Notes: a model not told the origin generated them from the sequence alone. A stretch of DNA of 64,000 nt from JABDQZ01 sp963801985 (GCA_963801985.1 CAWDGV010000012.1:434001-498000); one strand, 5' to 3'; positions 51,205 to 60,163 are shown, counted from the first letter of the stretch. Numbers and translations: made by a program.

Positions 51205-51876
51205 ATGAGAACGATCAAGCTAGCATATTCGATAATTGTATTTTTACTCCTGGGTCTCTACCTGCTGCCTTCCAGTGCGTCAGCTGCGGTTGAAAGTAAA
51301 AGTGTTTTCAGGGTATCGCTCGATGACAAGCCTATCGGTACCCACCGGCTGGAGATCATGCGAAAAGGCGATTTTTGGCAAGTAAGGACCAATGCATCCC
51401 TGAACGTTAAATTGATGTTTTTTACTGTCTACCAATACCAACATGACAATACCGAGACCTGGGATGGGAATTGTCTGCAAAGTATTGACGCTACGACTGA
51501 TGACAATGGTGATTTTTATTTGCTTAAGGGTGATCGTGAATCCAATAAACTGTTGTTGAAAACAGAAAATGAAAACTTTTCGCTGAACGGTTGTATCCGA
51601 AGTTTTGCTTACTGGAATCCGGAATTAATCAAGTCAAACCGTTTACTCAATGCGCAGACTGGTGAATATACCCATGTCTATTTTGAAGAACTCGGTTTGG
51701 AAATGCTCAGCATCGGAGATAACCAGGTTCTAACCCGCAGAGTCCGGCTTGTGAGCGGTGAGGACATCATTGACCTTTGGTACAACAATGATAATCGCTG
51801 GGTTGCATTGCAAAGCAGGACTCGCACTGGCAGCACCATCCGCTATGAGCTGTTGGAGGATAGCAACAATGTCTAG
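51205..51876 (+). CDS. Exported DUF6134-like protein
   Basis: A 223-residue protein with an N-terminal signal peptide (about 1-28). The mature part is beta-rich: FRVSLDDKPIGTHRLEIMRKG, then alternating strands ending in LWYNNDNRWVALQSRT. This fits a periplasmic lipid-binding or carrier fold. I assign the DUF6134 family with moderate confidence. It is three bases after the DUF1295 gene and overlaps the lipocalin start by eight bases. Confidence 0.7.
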   Translation: MRTIKLAYSIIVFLLLGLYLLPSSASAAVESKSVFRVSLDDKPIGTHRLEIMRKGDFWQVRTNASLNVKLMFFTVYQYQHDNTETWDGNCLQSIDATTDDNGDFYLLKGDRESNKLLLKTENENFSLNGCIRSFAYWNPELIKSNRLLNAQTGEYTHVYFEELGLEMLSIGDNQVLTRRVRLVSGEDIIDLWYNNDNRWVALQSRTRTGSTIRYELLEDSNNV

Positions 51877-52423
51877 ATTCTTACCTGTTTTTGTCCTGCT
51901 GGTTTTGTCTGGGTGTTCATCTCATGCACCGATGAAAACTGTTGATTTTGTCGACTTGCAGCGTTTCATGGGTGACTGGTATGTCATTGCCAACATTCCC
52001 ACCTTTATTGAGACGGAAGCACATAACGCGGTGGAAAATTATCGGCTGAATGCTGATGGCACCATAGCGACGACATTCAGTTTTCGTGATGGAGGTTTCA
52101 ACGGGCCTTTAAAAACTTATCATCCAACAGGTTACGTCACTAATACGACGAGTAACGCACTCTGGGGAATGCAGTTTCTCTGGCCTTTCAAGGGTGATTT
52201 CAGAATTGTCCACCTGGACGCTGATTATCAAAACACCATCATTGCACGCCAGGCCCGCGACTATGTCTGGATCATGAGTCGTCAGCCTGAAATCAGCGAG
52301 GAAATTTTCCAGCAGTTGAAGCAAAAGGTTGTGGAGCTGGGCTATGACGTGGACAAGTTGCAAAAAGTGCCTCAACAGTGGCCCATTAACGAAGCCAGTC
52401 AACCTACAGGAGATGAAGCATGA
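51869..52423 (+). CDS. blc: Lipocalin-family lipoprotein (Blc-like)
   Basis: A 184-residue outer-membrane lipocalin. ATG 51869 (GGAGG nine bases before) begins a signal ending in the lipobox LVLSGC. The GxW motif FMGDWYVIA lies near residue 32, and later QARDYVWIMSRQP is the usual closing strand. Bacterial lipocalins bind lysophospholipids or fatty acids released on membrane stress, which suits this operon. Confidence 0.88.
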   Translation: MSRFLPVFVLLVLSGCSSHAPMKTVDFVDLQRFMGDWYVIANIPTFIETEAHNAVENYRLNADGTIATTFSFRDGGFNGPLKTYHPTGYVTNTTSNALWGMQFLWPFKGDFRIVHLDADYQNTIIARQARDYVWIMSRQPEISEEIFQQLKQKVVELGYDVDKLQKVPQQWPINEASQPTGDEA

Positions 52424-53697
52424 AAATTGCGGTAATAGGCACCGGTATCAGCGGCAATGTAGCGGCCTATCATTTACAAAAAGAGCATGATGTCACGGTA
52501 TTCGAAGCGAACGATTACATCGGTGGACACACCCATACACATGACATTGACTGGCAAGGTCAGCACTATGCTGTGGACACCGGGTTTATCGTATTTAATG
52601 AAAAAACCTACCCGAACTTCATCCAGTTACTCGAGGAGCTGGAGGTCGAGTCAGAACCAACGATGATGAGTTTCAGTGTTAAAAGTGAAATTAATGGACT
52701 TGAGTACAACGGACATTCATTAAATACCTTGTTTGCCCAACGCAGGAACCTGTTTAACCCATCTTTTCATAACATGATCAGGGATATTCTCCGCTTTAAC
52801 CGGGAGGCTCCGCTGTCTCTGCAAAACGGCCTGGCTGACATCAGCCTGGGTGAGTACCTGAAGATCAATGGTTACGGAAAGATGTTTATCAATCATTACA
52901 TTATACCCATGGGGGCGGCAATCTGGTCGACAAACCCTGGCATGATGCAACATTTTCCGGCACGTTTTTTTATTCGCTTTTTTGATCATCACGGGTTGCT
53001 GGATGTGGTTAATCGCCCGCGCTGGTTTGTTATCAAGGGTGGTTCTCGCGAGTATGTCGGTCCCCTGGTTAAAAGCTTTGAAAATAACATTCGCCTGAAT
53101 ACGCCAGTCGAATCAATAAAGCGCTTTCCTGACTATGTAGAGATTAAGCCCCGTCGGCAGCCAGCAGAGCGATTTGATGCCGTATTCGTGGCAGCCCATA
53201 GTGACCAGGCCCTGGCTATGCTTGATGACGCAAGCAGGCAGGAAAGGCAGGTGCTGGGTGCAATCCGTTACCAGCAAAACGAGGCTGTTTTACATACTGA
53301 CAGCAGCATATTACCTACTCGCAAAAGAGCCTGGGCAGCCTGGAATTACCACATGATGCCGGATCAACGCGAACAGGTTGCAGTGACCTACAACATGAAC
53401 ATTTTACAGGGTATTGATGCACCTGAGCAGTTTTGCGTGACCCTGAATAACAGTAAGGCCATTCGTCAGAAAAGCATCATCAAACGGATAAATTATCAAC
53501 ATCCGGTTTACACCACGGAAACTGTCACTGCCCAGCAGCGCCAGTCTGAAATCAATGGAGTAAACAGAACCTATTACTGTGGTGCATACTGGCGAAACGG
53601 TTTTCATGAAGATGGCGTGGTCAGTGCTTTGGATGCCATAAAACATTTTAAACAGGCAACAGGAAATGAAGAGCTGTATTTACGAAGGGCAAGTTAG
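52420..53697 (+). CDS. FAD-dependent amine oxidase-like oxidoreductase
   Basis: A 425-residue flavoprotein with the dinucleotide motif IAVIGTGISGNVAAYHL (residues 3-19), then YIGGHTHTHDIDWQG, where the second FAD ribose site sits, and a C-terminal YYCGAYWRNGFHEDGVVSAL, which closes the FAD site. Genes of this type are found with DUF1365 and CFA-like genes in light- or singlet-oxygen-induced operons. The probable substrate is a methylated or unsaturated fatty acyl chain. It overlaps the lipocalin gene by four bases (ATGA). Confidence 0.83.
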   Translation: MKIAVIGTGISGNVAAYHLQKEHDVTVFEANDYIGGHTHTHDIDWQGQHYAVDTGFIVFNEKTYPNFIQLLEELEVESEPTMMSFSVKSEINGLEYNGHSLNTLFAQRRNLFNPSFHNMIRDILRFNREAPLSLQNGLADISLGEYLKINGYGKMFINHYIIPMGAAIWSTNPGMMQHFPARFFIRFFDHHGLLDVVNRPRWFVIKGGSREYVGPLVKSFENNIRLNTPVESIKRFPDYVEIKPRRQPAERFDAVFVAAHSDQALAMLDDASRQERQVLGAIRYQQNEAVLHTDSSILPTRKRAWAAWNYHMMPDQREQVAVTYNMNILQGIDAPEQFCVTLNNSKAIRQKSIIKRINYQHPVYTTETVTAQQRQSEINGVNRTYYCGAYWRNGFHEDGVVSALDAIKHFKQATGNEELYLRRAS

Positions 53698-54445
53698 GCA
53701 CCGCCGGTTTCATCCTCGCTCACATGCGTTCAGTTACAAGCTGTTTCTGATGTATGTTGACCTGCAGGAACTTCCCTCGCTGTTTGAACGTTACTGGTTA
53801 TGGTCTGCAAAAGGATTCAACCTGGCCTGTTTCAGAAGAAAAGACCACGTTGCTGCAGATGAGGGATCATTGGATCAGGTCATCCGTGATCGTGTAGAGC
53901 AGGCCACGGGTAACAGGCCCGTTGGTCCTGTCAGGTTACTGACGCATTTCCGATACTTCGGTCTGTGTTTTAACCCGGTCAGCTTTTATTACTGCTTCGA
54001 TGCGGATGATACGCGTGTCGAGACCATTGTCTGCGAGGTTAACAATACCCCCTGGGGTGAGCGCCATCTCTATATCCTTGATGAAACCCAAAACAGGGGC
54101 AGGGGAGGGGTTATGCGTTTCCAAAGAAGCAAGGCGTTTCACGTTTCTCCCTTCATGCCAATGGATATCGAGTATGACTGGCGCTTTAACAAGCCTGCCA
54201 TGCGCCTCAATGTGCATATGGAAAATCATCAGCAAGAACAGAAGCTGTTTGATGCGACCATGACGCTTAACAGGCGACCAATCACGTCAGCCAGCCTGTC
54301 ACGGGTATTGGTTTTATATCCACTGATAACTGCCAAAGTGGTTTTGGCAATTTACTTTGAAGCCTTCAGGTTATGGCTGAAGAAAATCCCTTTCTATTCA
54401 CACCCTGCTTCACAGGAAGCTTCAGAGGAGGCAAAAGGTCTATGA
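53666..54445 (+). CDS. DUF1365 protein
   Basis: A 259-residue protein of the DUF1365 family. Landmarks are VRHRRFHPRSHAFSYKLFL (residues 9-27), LLTHFRYFGLCFNPVSFYYC (about 90-109), EVNNTPWGERHLY and KAFHVSPFMPMDIEYDW. The fold and role are unknown, but it almost always accompanies the FAD oxidoreductase and CFA-like methylase, so a shared lipid modification is likely. It overlaps the previous gene by 32 bases and the next by four. Confidence 0.87.
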   Translation: MKSCIYEGQVRHRRFHPRSHAFSYKLFLMYVDLQELPSLFERYWLWSAKGFNLACFRRKDHVAADEGSLDQVIRDRVEQATGNRPVGPVRLLTHFRYFGLCFNPVSFYYCFDADDTRVETIVCEVNNTPWGERHLYILDETQNRGRGGVMRFQRSKAFHVSPFMPMDIEYDWRFNKPAMRLNVHMENHQQEQKLFDATMTLNRRPITSASLSRVLVLYPLITAKVVLAIYFEAFRLWLKKIPFYSHPASQEASEEAKGL

Positions 54446-55698
54446 AAACCTCGATCATTCCATTTTTTAACCAGAACATGGTTGGAGAAAAAGATTTTGC
54501 GCTGGACCGTTTGGCAAGGCGTATCGTGCATGCGCAGTTGAAAAAAATCCAACATGGTGAGCTGGTTATTCGTGAAGGTCATGATGATTTTTATTTTGGC
54601 CAGGTCAGTGACAGGATTTCGTTCCGGGTTCACATTGAAATAAAGCATGCCAGTTTCTGGAGTGATGTCGCCTTTGGTGGTACCGCGGGATCCGGCGAAG
54701 CCTATATCAAGGGAAGCTGGCAATGCTCTGATCTTGTCGGGCTGGTAAGACTGTTCCTGGCTAATCGCCAGGTCATTGAGGGCATGGATAAAGGCATGAC
54801 TCATCTCAAGAATCCATTGAAAAAAATGCTTCACTGGTTGAGTCGGAATACCCGCAGGGGAAGCCGTCGCAATATCAGCGCGCACTATGACCTGGGAAAT
54901 GATTTATTCCAGTTGTTTCTGGATCCGACCATGATGTACTCCTGTGCCTATTACCCGGAAAAGGAGTCCACCCTGGAACAGGCGTCGGTTGCCAAGCTGG
55001 ATCGCATCTGTGAAAAGCTCAGCTTGAAGCCGACAGATCATCTGCTTGAAATAGGCACTGGCTGGGGTGGCTTTGCCATTCATGCCGCGACCCGTTATGG
55101 ATGTCATGTAACAACAACAACCATTTCTCGTCAGCAGTATGAGCTGGCCGTCCGGCGGGTTGCCGAGGCAGGTCTGCAGGGGCGGGTTTCTGTATTGTTC
55201 AAGGACTACCGTGACCTGGATGGTCAGTATGACAAGCTGGTTTCGATTGAAATGATCGAGGCAATCGGCCATCAATACCTGGCCACTTATTTTGAGAAAT
55301 GCAGTTCTCTGTTAAAACCGCAGGGCGAAATGTTATTGCAGGCAATCACTATTTCGGATCACCTTTACAAGAGTGCATTGCGTGATGTTGACTTCATCAA
55401 AAAGTTTATTTTTCCGGGAGGTTTTTTGCCGTCCATCTCTGCGATGAGTGCAGCGCTTACCAAGGTAACTGATATGAAGGTTTATCACCTCGAAGATATC
55501 GGTCCCCACTATGCCCGTACGCTTGCTGACTGGCGTAACCGTTTTACCGATCGAATGGAGGAAGTGCGTGAACTTGGTTATTCCGAGTACTTTATTCGTA
55601 TGTGGGAATTTTATTTTTGTTATTGTGAAGGCGGCTTTATCGAACGTGATATTGGCACTGTGCAAATGGTGCTGACAAAACCACAAAGCCGCCTTTGA
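54442..55698 (+). CDS. cfa: Cyclopropane-fatty-acyl-phospholipid synthase
   Basis: A 418-residue methyltransferase with the full CFA synthase plan. An N-terminal lipid-binding domain is followed by SAHYDLGNDLFQLFLDPTMMYS, SAM loop LEIGTGWGGFAIHAA (about 199-213), VSIEMIEAIGHQYL, and the C-terminal HYARTLADWRNRF and EGGFIERDIGTVQ. It transfers a methylene or methyl group to double bonds of membrane lipids. The start is ATG 54442, four bases into the end of DUF1365. It is the second CFA-type enzyme in this operon. Confidence 0.9.
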   Translation: MKTSIIPFFNQNMVGEKDFALDRLARRIVHAQLKKIQHGELVIREGHDDFYFGQVSDRISFRVHIEIKHASFWSDVAFGGTAGSGEAYIKGSWQCSDLVGLVRLFLANRQVIEGMDKGMTHLKNPLKKMLHWLSRNTRRGSRRNISAHYDLGNDLFQLFLDPTMMYSCAYYPEKESTLEQASVAKLDRICEKLSLKPTDHLLEIGTGWGGFAIHAATRYGCHVTTTTISRQQYELAVRRVAEAGLQGRVSVLFKDYRDLDGQYDKLVSIEMIEAIGHQYLATYFEKCSSLLKPQGEMLLQAITISDHLYKSALRDVDFIKKFIFPGGFLPSISAMSAALTKVTDMKVYHLEDIGPHYARTLADWRNRFTDRMEEVRELGYSEYFIRMWEFYFCYCEGGFIERDIGTVQMVLTKPQSRL

Positions 55699-55740
55699 TG
55701 CTATATTGGACGAATCTCCAGCAACCAGGTGATATCCGAA

Positions 55741-56313
55741 ATGAATTTTTGTAGTGCCTGTGGTGGCAGTATCACCCTGACAGTACCCAATGATGATAAC
55801 CGCCCCCGGCATATCTGTGATGCCTGTGGCCTGGTGCATTACCAGAACCCGAAGATTGTTACCGGCGCGATTATTACCTGGGAAGACAAGATTCTGTTGT
55901 GTAAGCGGGCAATTGAGCCGCGTTCGGGCTTGTGGACGGTACCGGCAGGCTACATGGAAAACGGTGAAACTACCTACCAGGGAGCTTTGCGTGAAACCTG
56001 GGAAGAGGCCAGGGCGAATATTGAGATCGATGACCTGTATGCCACCGTCAACCTGCCACATATCAACCAGGTATACATGTTGTTTCGGGCGCGTTTGCAG
56101 GATCTTGGTTTTGCGCCGGGTGAAGAAAGCCTTGAAGTCGAATTATTTGCCGAAGATGAAATTCCCTGGGACCAGTTGGCATTTCCGATGGTCAGTGAAA
56201 CGCTGAAGCTGTTTTTTGCAAACCGCCGTGAAAACCGTTACCCGGTAAGAATGCTGGACATTGTCAGGGTCGAAGGGACACCTCGTCGCCTGGATATCAC
56301 GATTATCAACTGA
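55741..56313 (+). CDS. Nudix hydrolase with zinc ribbon
   Basis: A 190-residue protein. Two Cys-X2-Cys pairs at the start (CSACGG and CDACGL) form a zinc ribbon like that of NudC. The Nudix box (about 74-96) reads GYMENGETTYQGALRETWEE, continuing A-R, with the expected G-x5-E-x7-R-E-x2-E-E spacing. It probably hydrolyses a nucleoside diphosphate derivative. ATG 55741 is preferred over the GTG at 55729. Last gene of the rightward group, 42 bp after cfa. Confidence 0.85.
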   Translation: MNFCSACGGSITLTVPNDDNRPRHICDACGLVHYQNPKIVTGAIITWEDKILLCKRAIEPRSGLWTVPAGYMENGETTYQGALRETWEEARANIEIDDLYATVNLPHINQVYMLFRARLQDLGFAPGEESLEVELFAEDEIPWDQLAFPMVSETLKLFFANRRENRYPVRMLDIVRVEGTPRRLDITIIN

Positions 56314-56332
56314 AGGCATTAAACCGCTGGCG

Positions 56333-56773
56333 TTATAATCTTAACGGCTTGACCGGCTGCTGCATCCAGCTATCGTCTTCCTGCCAGTTACAAGCAGGGT
56401 TATCAGTGTACACTTCAACTTCATTGTTATCCGGATCACGCAGGTAGAGGCTGTGACTGATGGTATGGTCTGCCATGCCGTCAATCAGGTAACCGAGGTG
56501 CTCGATACGTTGCTTGACCTGCCTCAGGGTTTCGAGGTCAGAGCCGACTTTCCAGCCGGCATGATACAGGCCGATACGTTTTCCGGTTAACGGTCCATCT
56601 GCTTCGCCGACTTCAATCAGCAGTAGTTCATGATGGGTTCTTCCTCCTGTCAGAAGGGCACCGCGGCCATTGAAAATTTTACCGCTTAGTTTTAAACCGA
56701 TGGCCTCGTGATAAAATTTCAGTGAGGCTTCAAGGTTGCGCACGTAATAAACAATATGACCAAGTTCCGGCAT
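56333..56773 (-). CDS. VOC-family metalloprotein (glyoxalase/dioxygenase-like)
   Basis: A 146-residue VOC protein in two beta-alpha-beta-beta-beta halves: LGHIVYYVRNLEASLKFYHE and IGLYHAGWKVGSDLETL, then ISHSLYLRDPDNNEVEVYTD. Possible metal ligands are the histidines of GHIVYY and GLYHAGW and the glutamate of NEVEVY. It may be an extradiol dioxygenase-like or resistance-type enzyme; the substrate is unknown. I place the start at ATG 56773, one base after the stop of the previous gene, as translational coupling; an ATG at 56836 is the alternative. Confidence 0.8.
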   Translation of the reverse strand: MPELGHIVYYVRNLEASLKFYHEAIGLKLSGKIFNGRGALLTGGRTHHELLLIEVGEADGPLTGKRIGLYHAGWKVGSDLETLRQVKQRIEHLGYLIDGMADHTISHSLYLRDPDNNEVEVYTDNPACNWQEDDSWMQQPVKPLRL

Positions 56774-56774
56774 G

Positions 56775-57659
56775 TTATTTTGCACTTGATTGTTGCAGTC
56801 TGCATTGCACTCTTGCGGTATTGATGTGTTGTTCATCAATGATCTCTGGGTACAGTTTCCAGTGATGCTCAATCGAGCGTGACTGGATAACCAGGGCTGT
56901 TTCCAGTCGCTGCCTTTGCTTAAAATCGAGGTTTTGCAGTGTCAGTAAAGCGGGTGCAGTCCAGTTGATAAAGGCATCAATACGTTTTTGCTCACTGTCT
57001 TCCTGCCATCTGTCCGCAATCAGAAAAGCTGGAAATGCTGTCCGCTCGAATAGCCTGTCAGCCTTCATTTGCTGGCCACTGCCGTCAGGCAGTCGTTTAA
57101 TCCAGTGACGCCGGACATTAAAGCCGGCCAAATGTTTCACCTGCTTTTCCAGGCTATCCGTTTCCGGGAAACGGTACTGACTGGGAACACCCTCGCGGCC
57201 GGTACTGGCCGACCAGTACCTGGGTTCAGGAGAAGGTAATCTGGTCGTATCCCTGGCAGTGGCAATTAATGCCAATGGAAACTGGTCATGCTGATCAAAC
57301 AACCACAGCTCGTGGCTATCTTCCAGCCTGAACGGCAGGTTCGGTAAGCTTGACTCGATCGCGTGGATCAAAATATCAGCCTGTTCGCTCAAGGGGTCGT
57401 TATCCAGTTGCGGTGCCAGCGGCCGGTTTACCAGGCCTTCCGTTTTAGACCAGAGTCCGTAACGATAATAGGCCAGGCGATTTTCATGCTGATTGAGACT
57501 GCCCCAGCCGCTTTTTACCGGCACGCCAATCTCGATATCCCAGACAACGCCATTGGCACTGACAGCTCTGCCGCTTTGTGTTTCGATAATCTGCAGTACA
57601 CCAAGGAATGGGTTCACCCTTCTGATTGCGTAACAGCTTATGGTTGCCAGCTTGGTCAT
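56775..57659 (-). CDS. Protein of unknown function in the photoreceptor-linked operon
   Basis: A 294-residue soluble protein with no membrane segment. It starts MTKLATISCYAIRRVNPFLG and contains a strand-rich first half (GRAVSANGVVWDIEIGVPV) and a helical, charged second half (QKRIDAFINWTAPALLTLQ). WSASTGREGVPSQYRFPE lies in the middle. I recognise no family. It lies six bases after the 64-residue gene and is coupled to the VOC gene. Confidence 0.7.
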   Translation of the reverse strand: MTKLATISCYAIRRVNPFLGVLQIIETQSGRAVSANGVVWDIEIGVPVKSGWGSLNQHENRLAYYRYGLWSKTEGLVNRPLAPQLDNDPLSEQADILIHAIESSLPNLPFRLEDSHELWLFDQHDQFPLALIATARDTTRLPSPEPRYWSASTGREGVPSQYRFPETDSLEKQVKHLAGFNVRRHWIKRLPDGSGQQMKADRLFERTAFPAFLIADRWQEDSEQKRIDAFINWTAPALLTLQNLDFKQRQRLETALVIQSRSIEHHWKLYPEIIDEQHINTARVQCRLQQSSAK

Positions 57660-57665
57660 GTCTGC

Positions 57666-57860
57666 CTAGGAATCTGCCTTCGATAATTTGTCGCGTAACT
57701 GTTGAATTAACTGGTCAGCATGTTCCTGGATTTCCGGGGACATGACTTCATACAGGTATTCCATTTCGTCCAGTACCGTTTCAATCTCACCGCGACTGCT
57801 CAGTTGTGACATGCTGGTCGCTACCTGCTGCATGTAGGCATACGGGTCGATGCCGCTCAT
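57666..57860 (-). CDS. 64-residue helical protein of unknown function
   Basis: A small acidic helical protein (MSGIDPYAYMQQVATSMSQL), with EIETVLDEMEYLYEVM in the middle. Its start lies within the stop of the methyltransferase fusion gene (four-base overlap), so translation is coupled. It could be a partner or chaperone of one of its neighbours. No family recognised. Confidence 0.6.
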   Translation of the reverse strand: MSGIDPYAYMQQVATSMSQLSSRGEIETVLDEMEYLYEVMSPEIQEHADQLIQQLRDKLSKADS

Positions 57861-59143
57861 GTTTCGCTCTTATGGGACCATACCGCGTACAGCGGATCAG
57901 ACCAGGGGGACTGCATTGCATGGGGGTCGTCAGCGGGACGTTTGAGCCCCTGTTGAGACCAGGTGTTGACCGCTCCAAAATGACCGCTTTGCAGATAATA
58001 TTCACTGACCAGTCCCATGCGCTCAAATTCATGCAGATCAATCCACAGGTTGATTACCTTGGGTGGAAACCAACGGTTGGAAAAAGTATTAATGAAAATA
58101 CCTCCCGGTTTAAGAATGCGGTTTACTTCTTTGAAAACGGCCAGCGGCTGGGTCAGGTACTCGACAGAAACCGTGCAGATAACCGCATCGAACGAGCCGT
58201 CTGCAAAGGGCAGGGCAGGATTGCTGTTGAGGTCATGAACCAGGTGCTCTGATAATTGACTGTTGGCGGCGAGCTCCTGTTCATTCATTCCAAGACCGGT
58301 GATCGAGGCTGCTGCAGCTTCCTCCGGAACATGCGAACTGATGCTCGACATCAGGTCAAGAATGCGGGCATTTTTGGGCAGTAACCTGCCGTACAGGTTT
58401 TTAACCTGGGAAATTGCCATGGTGTCCAGATGGTCAGTCATGCGTGACATGCTATAGAAGGCAGTATCCGCCGTATCATCCATGCGGCCGAATGCATCTT
58501 GCGTGAAAAAATCAGTCGGCTGGCCGTTTGACCTGACCTGCATGCCGGGACCGGCAAGAATCTGGGTCATGGCATCCTGACAACTGCCTCCATGCTCTTC
58601 AGGGGCGCCGTAAATGGCATTCACGAGGGTTTCGACCTTGAGGTTATAGCCTGCCATCGGGTGATTTAGATCGCAGCTCAGTGAGCTATCATTCATGTCG
58701 ATAACTCGCATGGGTAAAACGCTGCCGGGTAATACTCCCGGGATCTCTTTGAGAATTTCCTGGGGATAAAAGCGCCCCTTTAGTGGTATGACTTCACGAC
58801 CACGGAAATGCTGGTTGAAATTGCTCCTTTTGACCTTGTGAACCTGGCTGTCGCTGTACCGGGGAATGGCATCGCCAGCTGGGACTGTCGTACTGCCCGG
58901 GCTGTTAACCGGCTGGTTGATAATCTGCGCATGCAATTCAAAAGGTAGCAGGTCCAGGTCGCGCCAGATATTGAATTTATAAAAATGGCGAATTTCAGTG
59001 TGATGGCCCTGTTGACTGTCCCATTCGAGGCTTAATTGCAGATCAACGATATCATTGCTGCCAACTGTTGCCGGTTGTAGTGCCGTGTTGTTCTGTTCAA
59101 TGACTGCTGGACTGGAGCTTGCAAGAGTTACGTCTGGATGCAT
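57857..59143 (-). CDS. FKBP-like domain fused to a SAM methyltransferase
   Basis: A 428-residue protein in two parts. Residues about 30-180 have an FKBP/SlyD-like pattern, with GRFYPQEILKEIPGVLPGSVLP and CDLNHPMAGYNLKVE (the DLNHPLAG motif of SlyD-type PPIases). Residues about 255-420 form a class I methyltransferase with ARILDLMSSISSHVPEEA as motif I (unusual D-L-M-S in place of G-x-G) and DGSFDAVICTVSVEYL as motif IV. The AGGTAA ribosome site supports the start. It is divergent from the MerR-B12 gene, with TGTACA in the gap. Confidence 0.8.
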   Translation of the reverse strand: MHPDVTLASSSPAVIEQNNTALQPATVGSNDIVDLQLSLEWDSQQGHHTEIRHFYKFNIWRDLDLLPFELHAQIINQPVNSPGSTTVPAGDAIPRYSDSQVHKVKRSNFNQHFRGREVIPLKGRFYPQEILKEIPGVLPGSVLPMRVIDMNDSSLSCDLNHPMAGYNLKVETLVNAIYGAPEEHGGSCQDAMTQILAGPGMQVRSNGQPTDFFTQDAFGRMDDTADTAFYSMSRMTDHLDTMAISQVKNLYGRLLPKNARILDLMSSISSHVPEEAAAASITGLGMNEQELAANSQLSEHLVHDLNSNPALPFADGSFDAVICTVSVEYLTQPLAVFKEVNRILKPGGIFINTFSNRWFPPKVINLWIDLHEFERMGLVSEYYLQSGHFGAVNTWSQQGLKRPADDPHAMQSPWSDPLYAVWSHKSET

Positions 59144-59170
59144 GTGCGTTACCTAAAAAGTTATTATGCT

Positions 59171-59220
59171 TAAATATTAGACAAATCATTAAAATGTACA
59201 ATAATATATTTATACATTTT
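59171..59220. promoter_or_regulatory. Divergent control region of the photoreceptor gene
   Basis: TGTACA (59195-59200) and TATACA (59211-59216) lie in a very AT-rich gap of about 125 bp between the fusion gene and the MerR-B12 gene. They resemble the boxes at 48.65 kb. The 10-base spacing differs from the 12-base spacing there. Confidence 0.45.
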
Positions 59221-59269
59221 TGCATAAAAATTGTAAAAAAAATCTACTGTTGTTTTGTGGGGTAATTAG

Positions 59270-60163
59270 ATGAGTGATTTTCCAATCAGGGTGCTTTCGG
59301 AACAAACTGGTGTTCCTGCAACAACCTTGCGAGCCTGGGAAAGGCGTTACGGGCTGTTAAAACCCAAGCGTACGCCCAAGGGACATCGCCTGTATAACAA
59401 GAGTGATGTCGATAAGGTGCGCCAGGTGGTAACCCTGCTGGAGGACGATTACACGATCAGTAAGGCTATTAATGCTATTCGACTCGGAGAAGTCAGGGAA
59501 AGCTCGGTCGAGACAACGCCGTCTCACTGGATAGGTATCCGCAAACGTTTTTCCAGGGCGATTGAAACTTTTGATGAAAACCTGCTGGATACAGCCTATA
59601 ACGAAGCATTGTCCCTTTATCCCATTGATATCGTCACGATTAACCTGATACGTCCCCTGTTGAAGCGACTGGGCGAAGAATGGCAGGAGCGGCCGACCGG
59701 CATTGCCGAGGAGCATTTCTTTACCGCTTACCTGCGTAACAAGATCGGCGCAAGAATGCATCATGCAGCCGGGCGTAACCAGGGTAAACGTCTGCTGGTG
59801 GCCTGCTTGCCTGGTGAACACCATGAACTGGGGGTTTTGCTGTTTGCGCTTTCGGCCATGACGCGTGGTTACCGCATTCTTTATTTTGGTGCAGACCTGC
59901 CACTGGAGCAGGTTAAGCGGGTTGCCGCTAATACTGATATCCAGGGGGTGCTGCTTTCCGGCAGTACCCTGAATTTTACTGACGATATTCACAATGAGGT
60001 TGCCAGCCTGGCTGATAGCCTGGATGTCCCGGTCATGCTCGGTGGTTCTGTGTCAGACAATGTTCAGGCTGTTTATGATGGATCAAAAGTCCTGTTGCTG
60101 AGTTCTGATTACGCCACGGCACTGGGACGAATGGAAATGTTAATCCCGGCATATGGTGTCTGA
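59270..60163 (+). CDS. litR: MerR-type cobalamin-binding photoreceptor regulator (CarH/LitR-like)
   Basis: A 297-residue regulator. The MerR helix-turn-helix is at the N-terminus (VLSEQTGVPATTLRAWERRYG). A cobalamin-binding helical domain follows with W-x9-EH (W about 138, EH about 148), which caps the adenosyl group in CarH. The Rossmann part has GEHHELG (about 182), the lower-ligand histidine motif. These are the conserved residues of the adenosylcobalamin light sensors, which repress in the dark and release DNA in light. It is the likely controller of the light-response block. GGGGT precedes the ATG. Confidence 0.88.
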   Translation: MSDFPIRVLSEQTGVPATTLRAWERRYGLLKPKRTPKGHRLYNKSDVDKVRQVVTLLEDDYTISKAINAIRLGEVRESSVETTPSHWIGIRKRFSRAIETFDENLLDTAYNEALSLYPIDIVTINLIRPLLKRLGEEWQERPTGIAEEHFFTAYLRNKIGARMHHAAGRNQGKRLLVACLPGEHHELGVLLFALSAMTRGYRILYFGADLPLEQVKRVAANTDIQGVLLSGSTLNFTDDIHNEVASLADSLDVPVMLGGSVSDNVQAVYDGSKVLLLSSDYATALGRMEMLIPAYGV

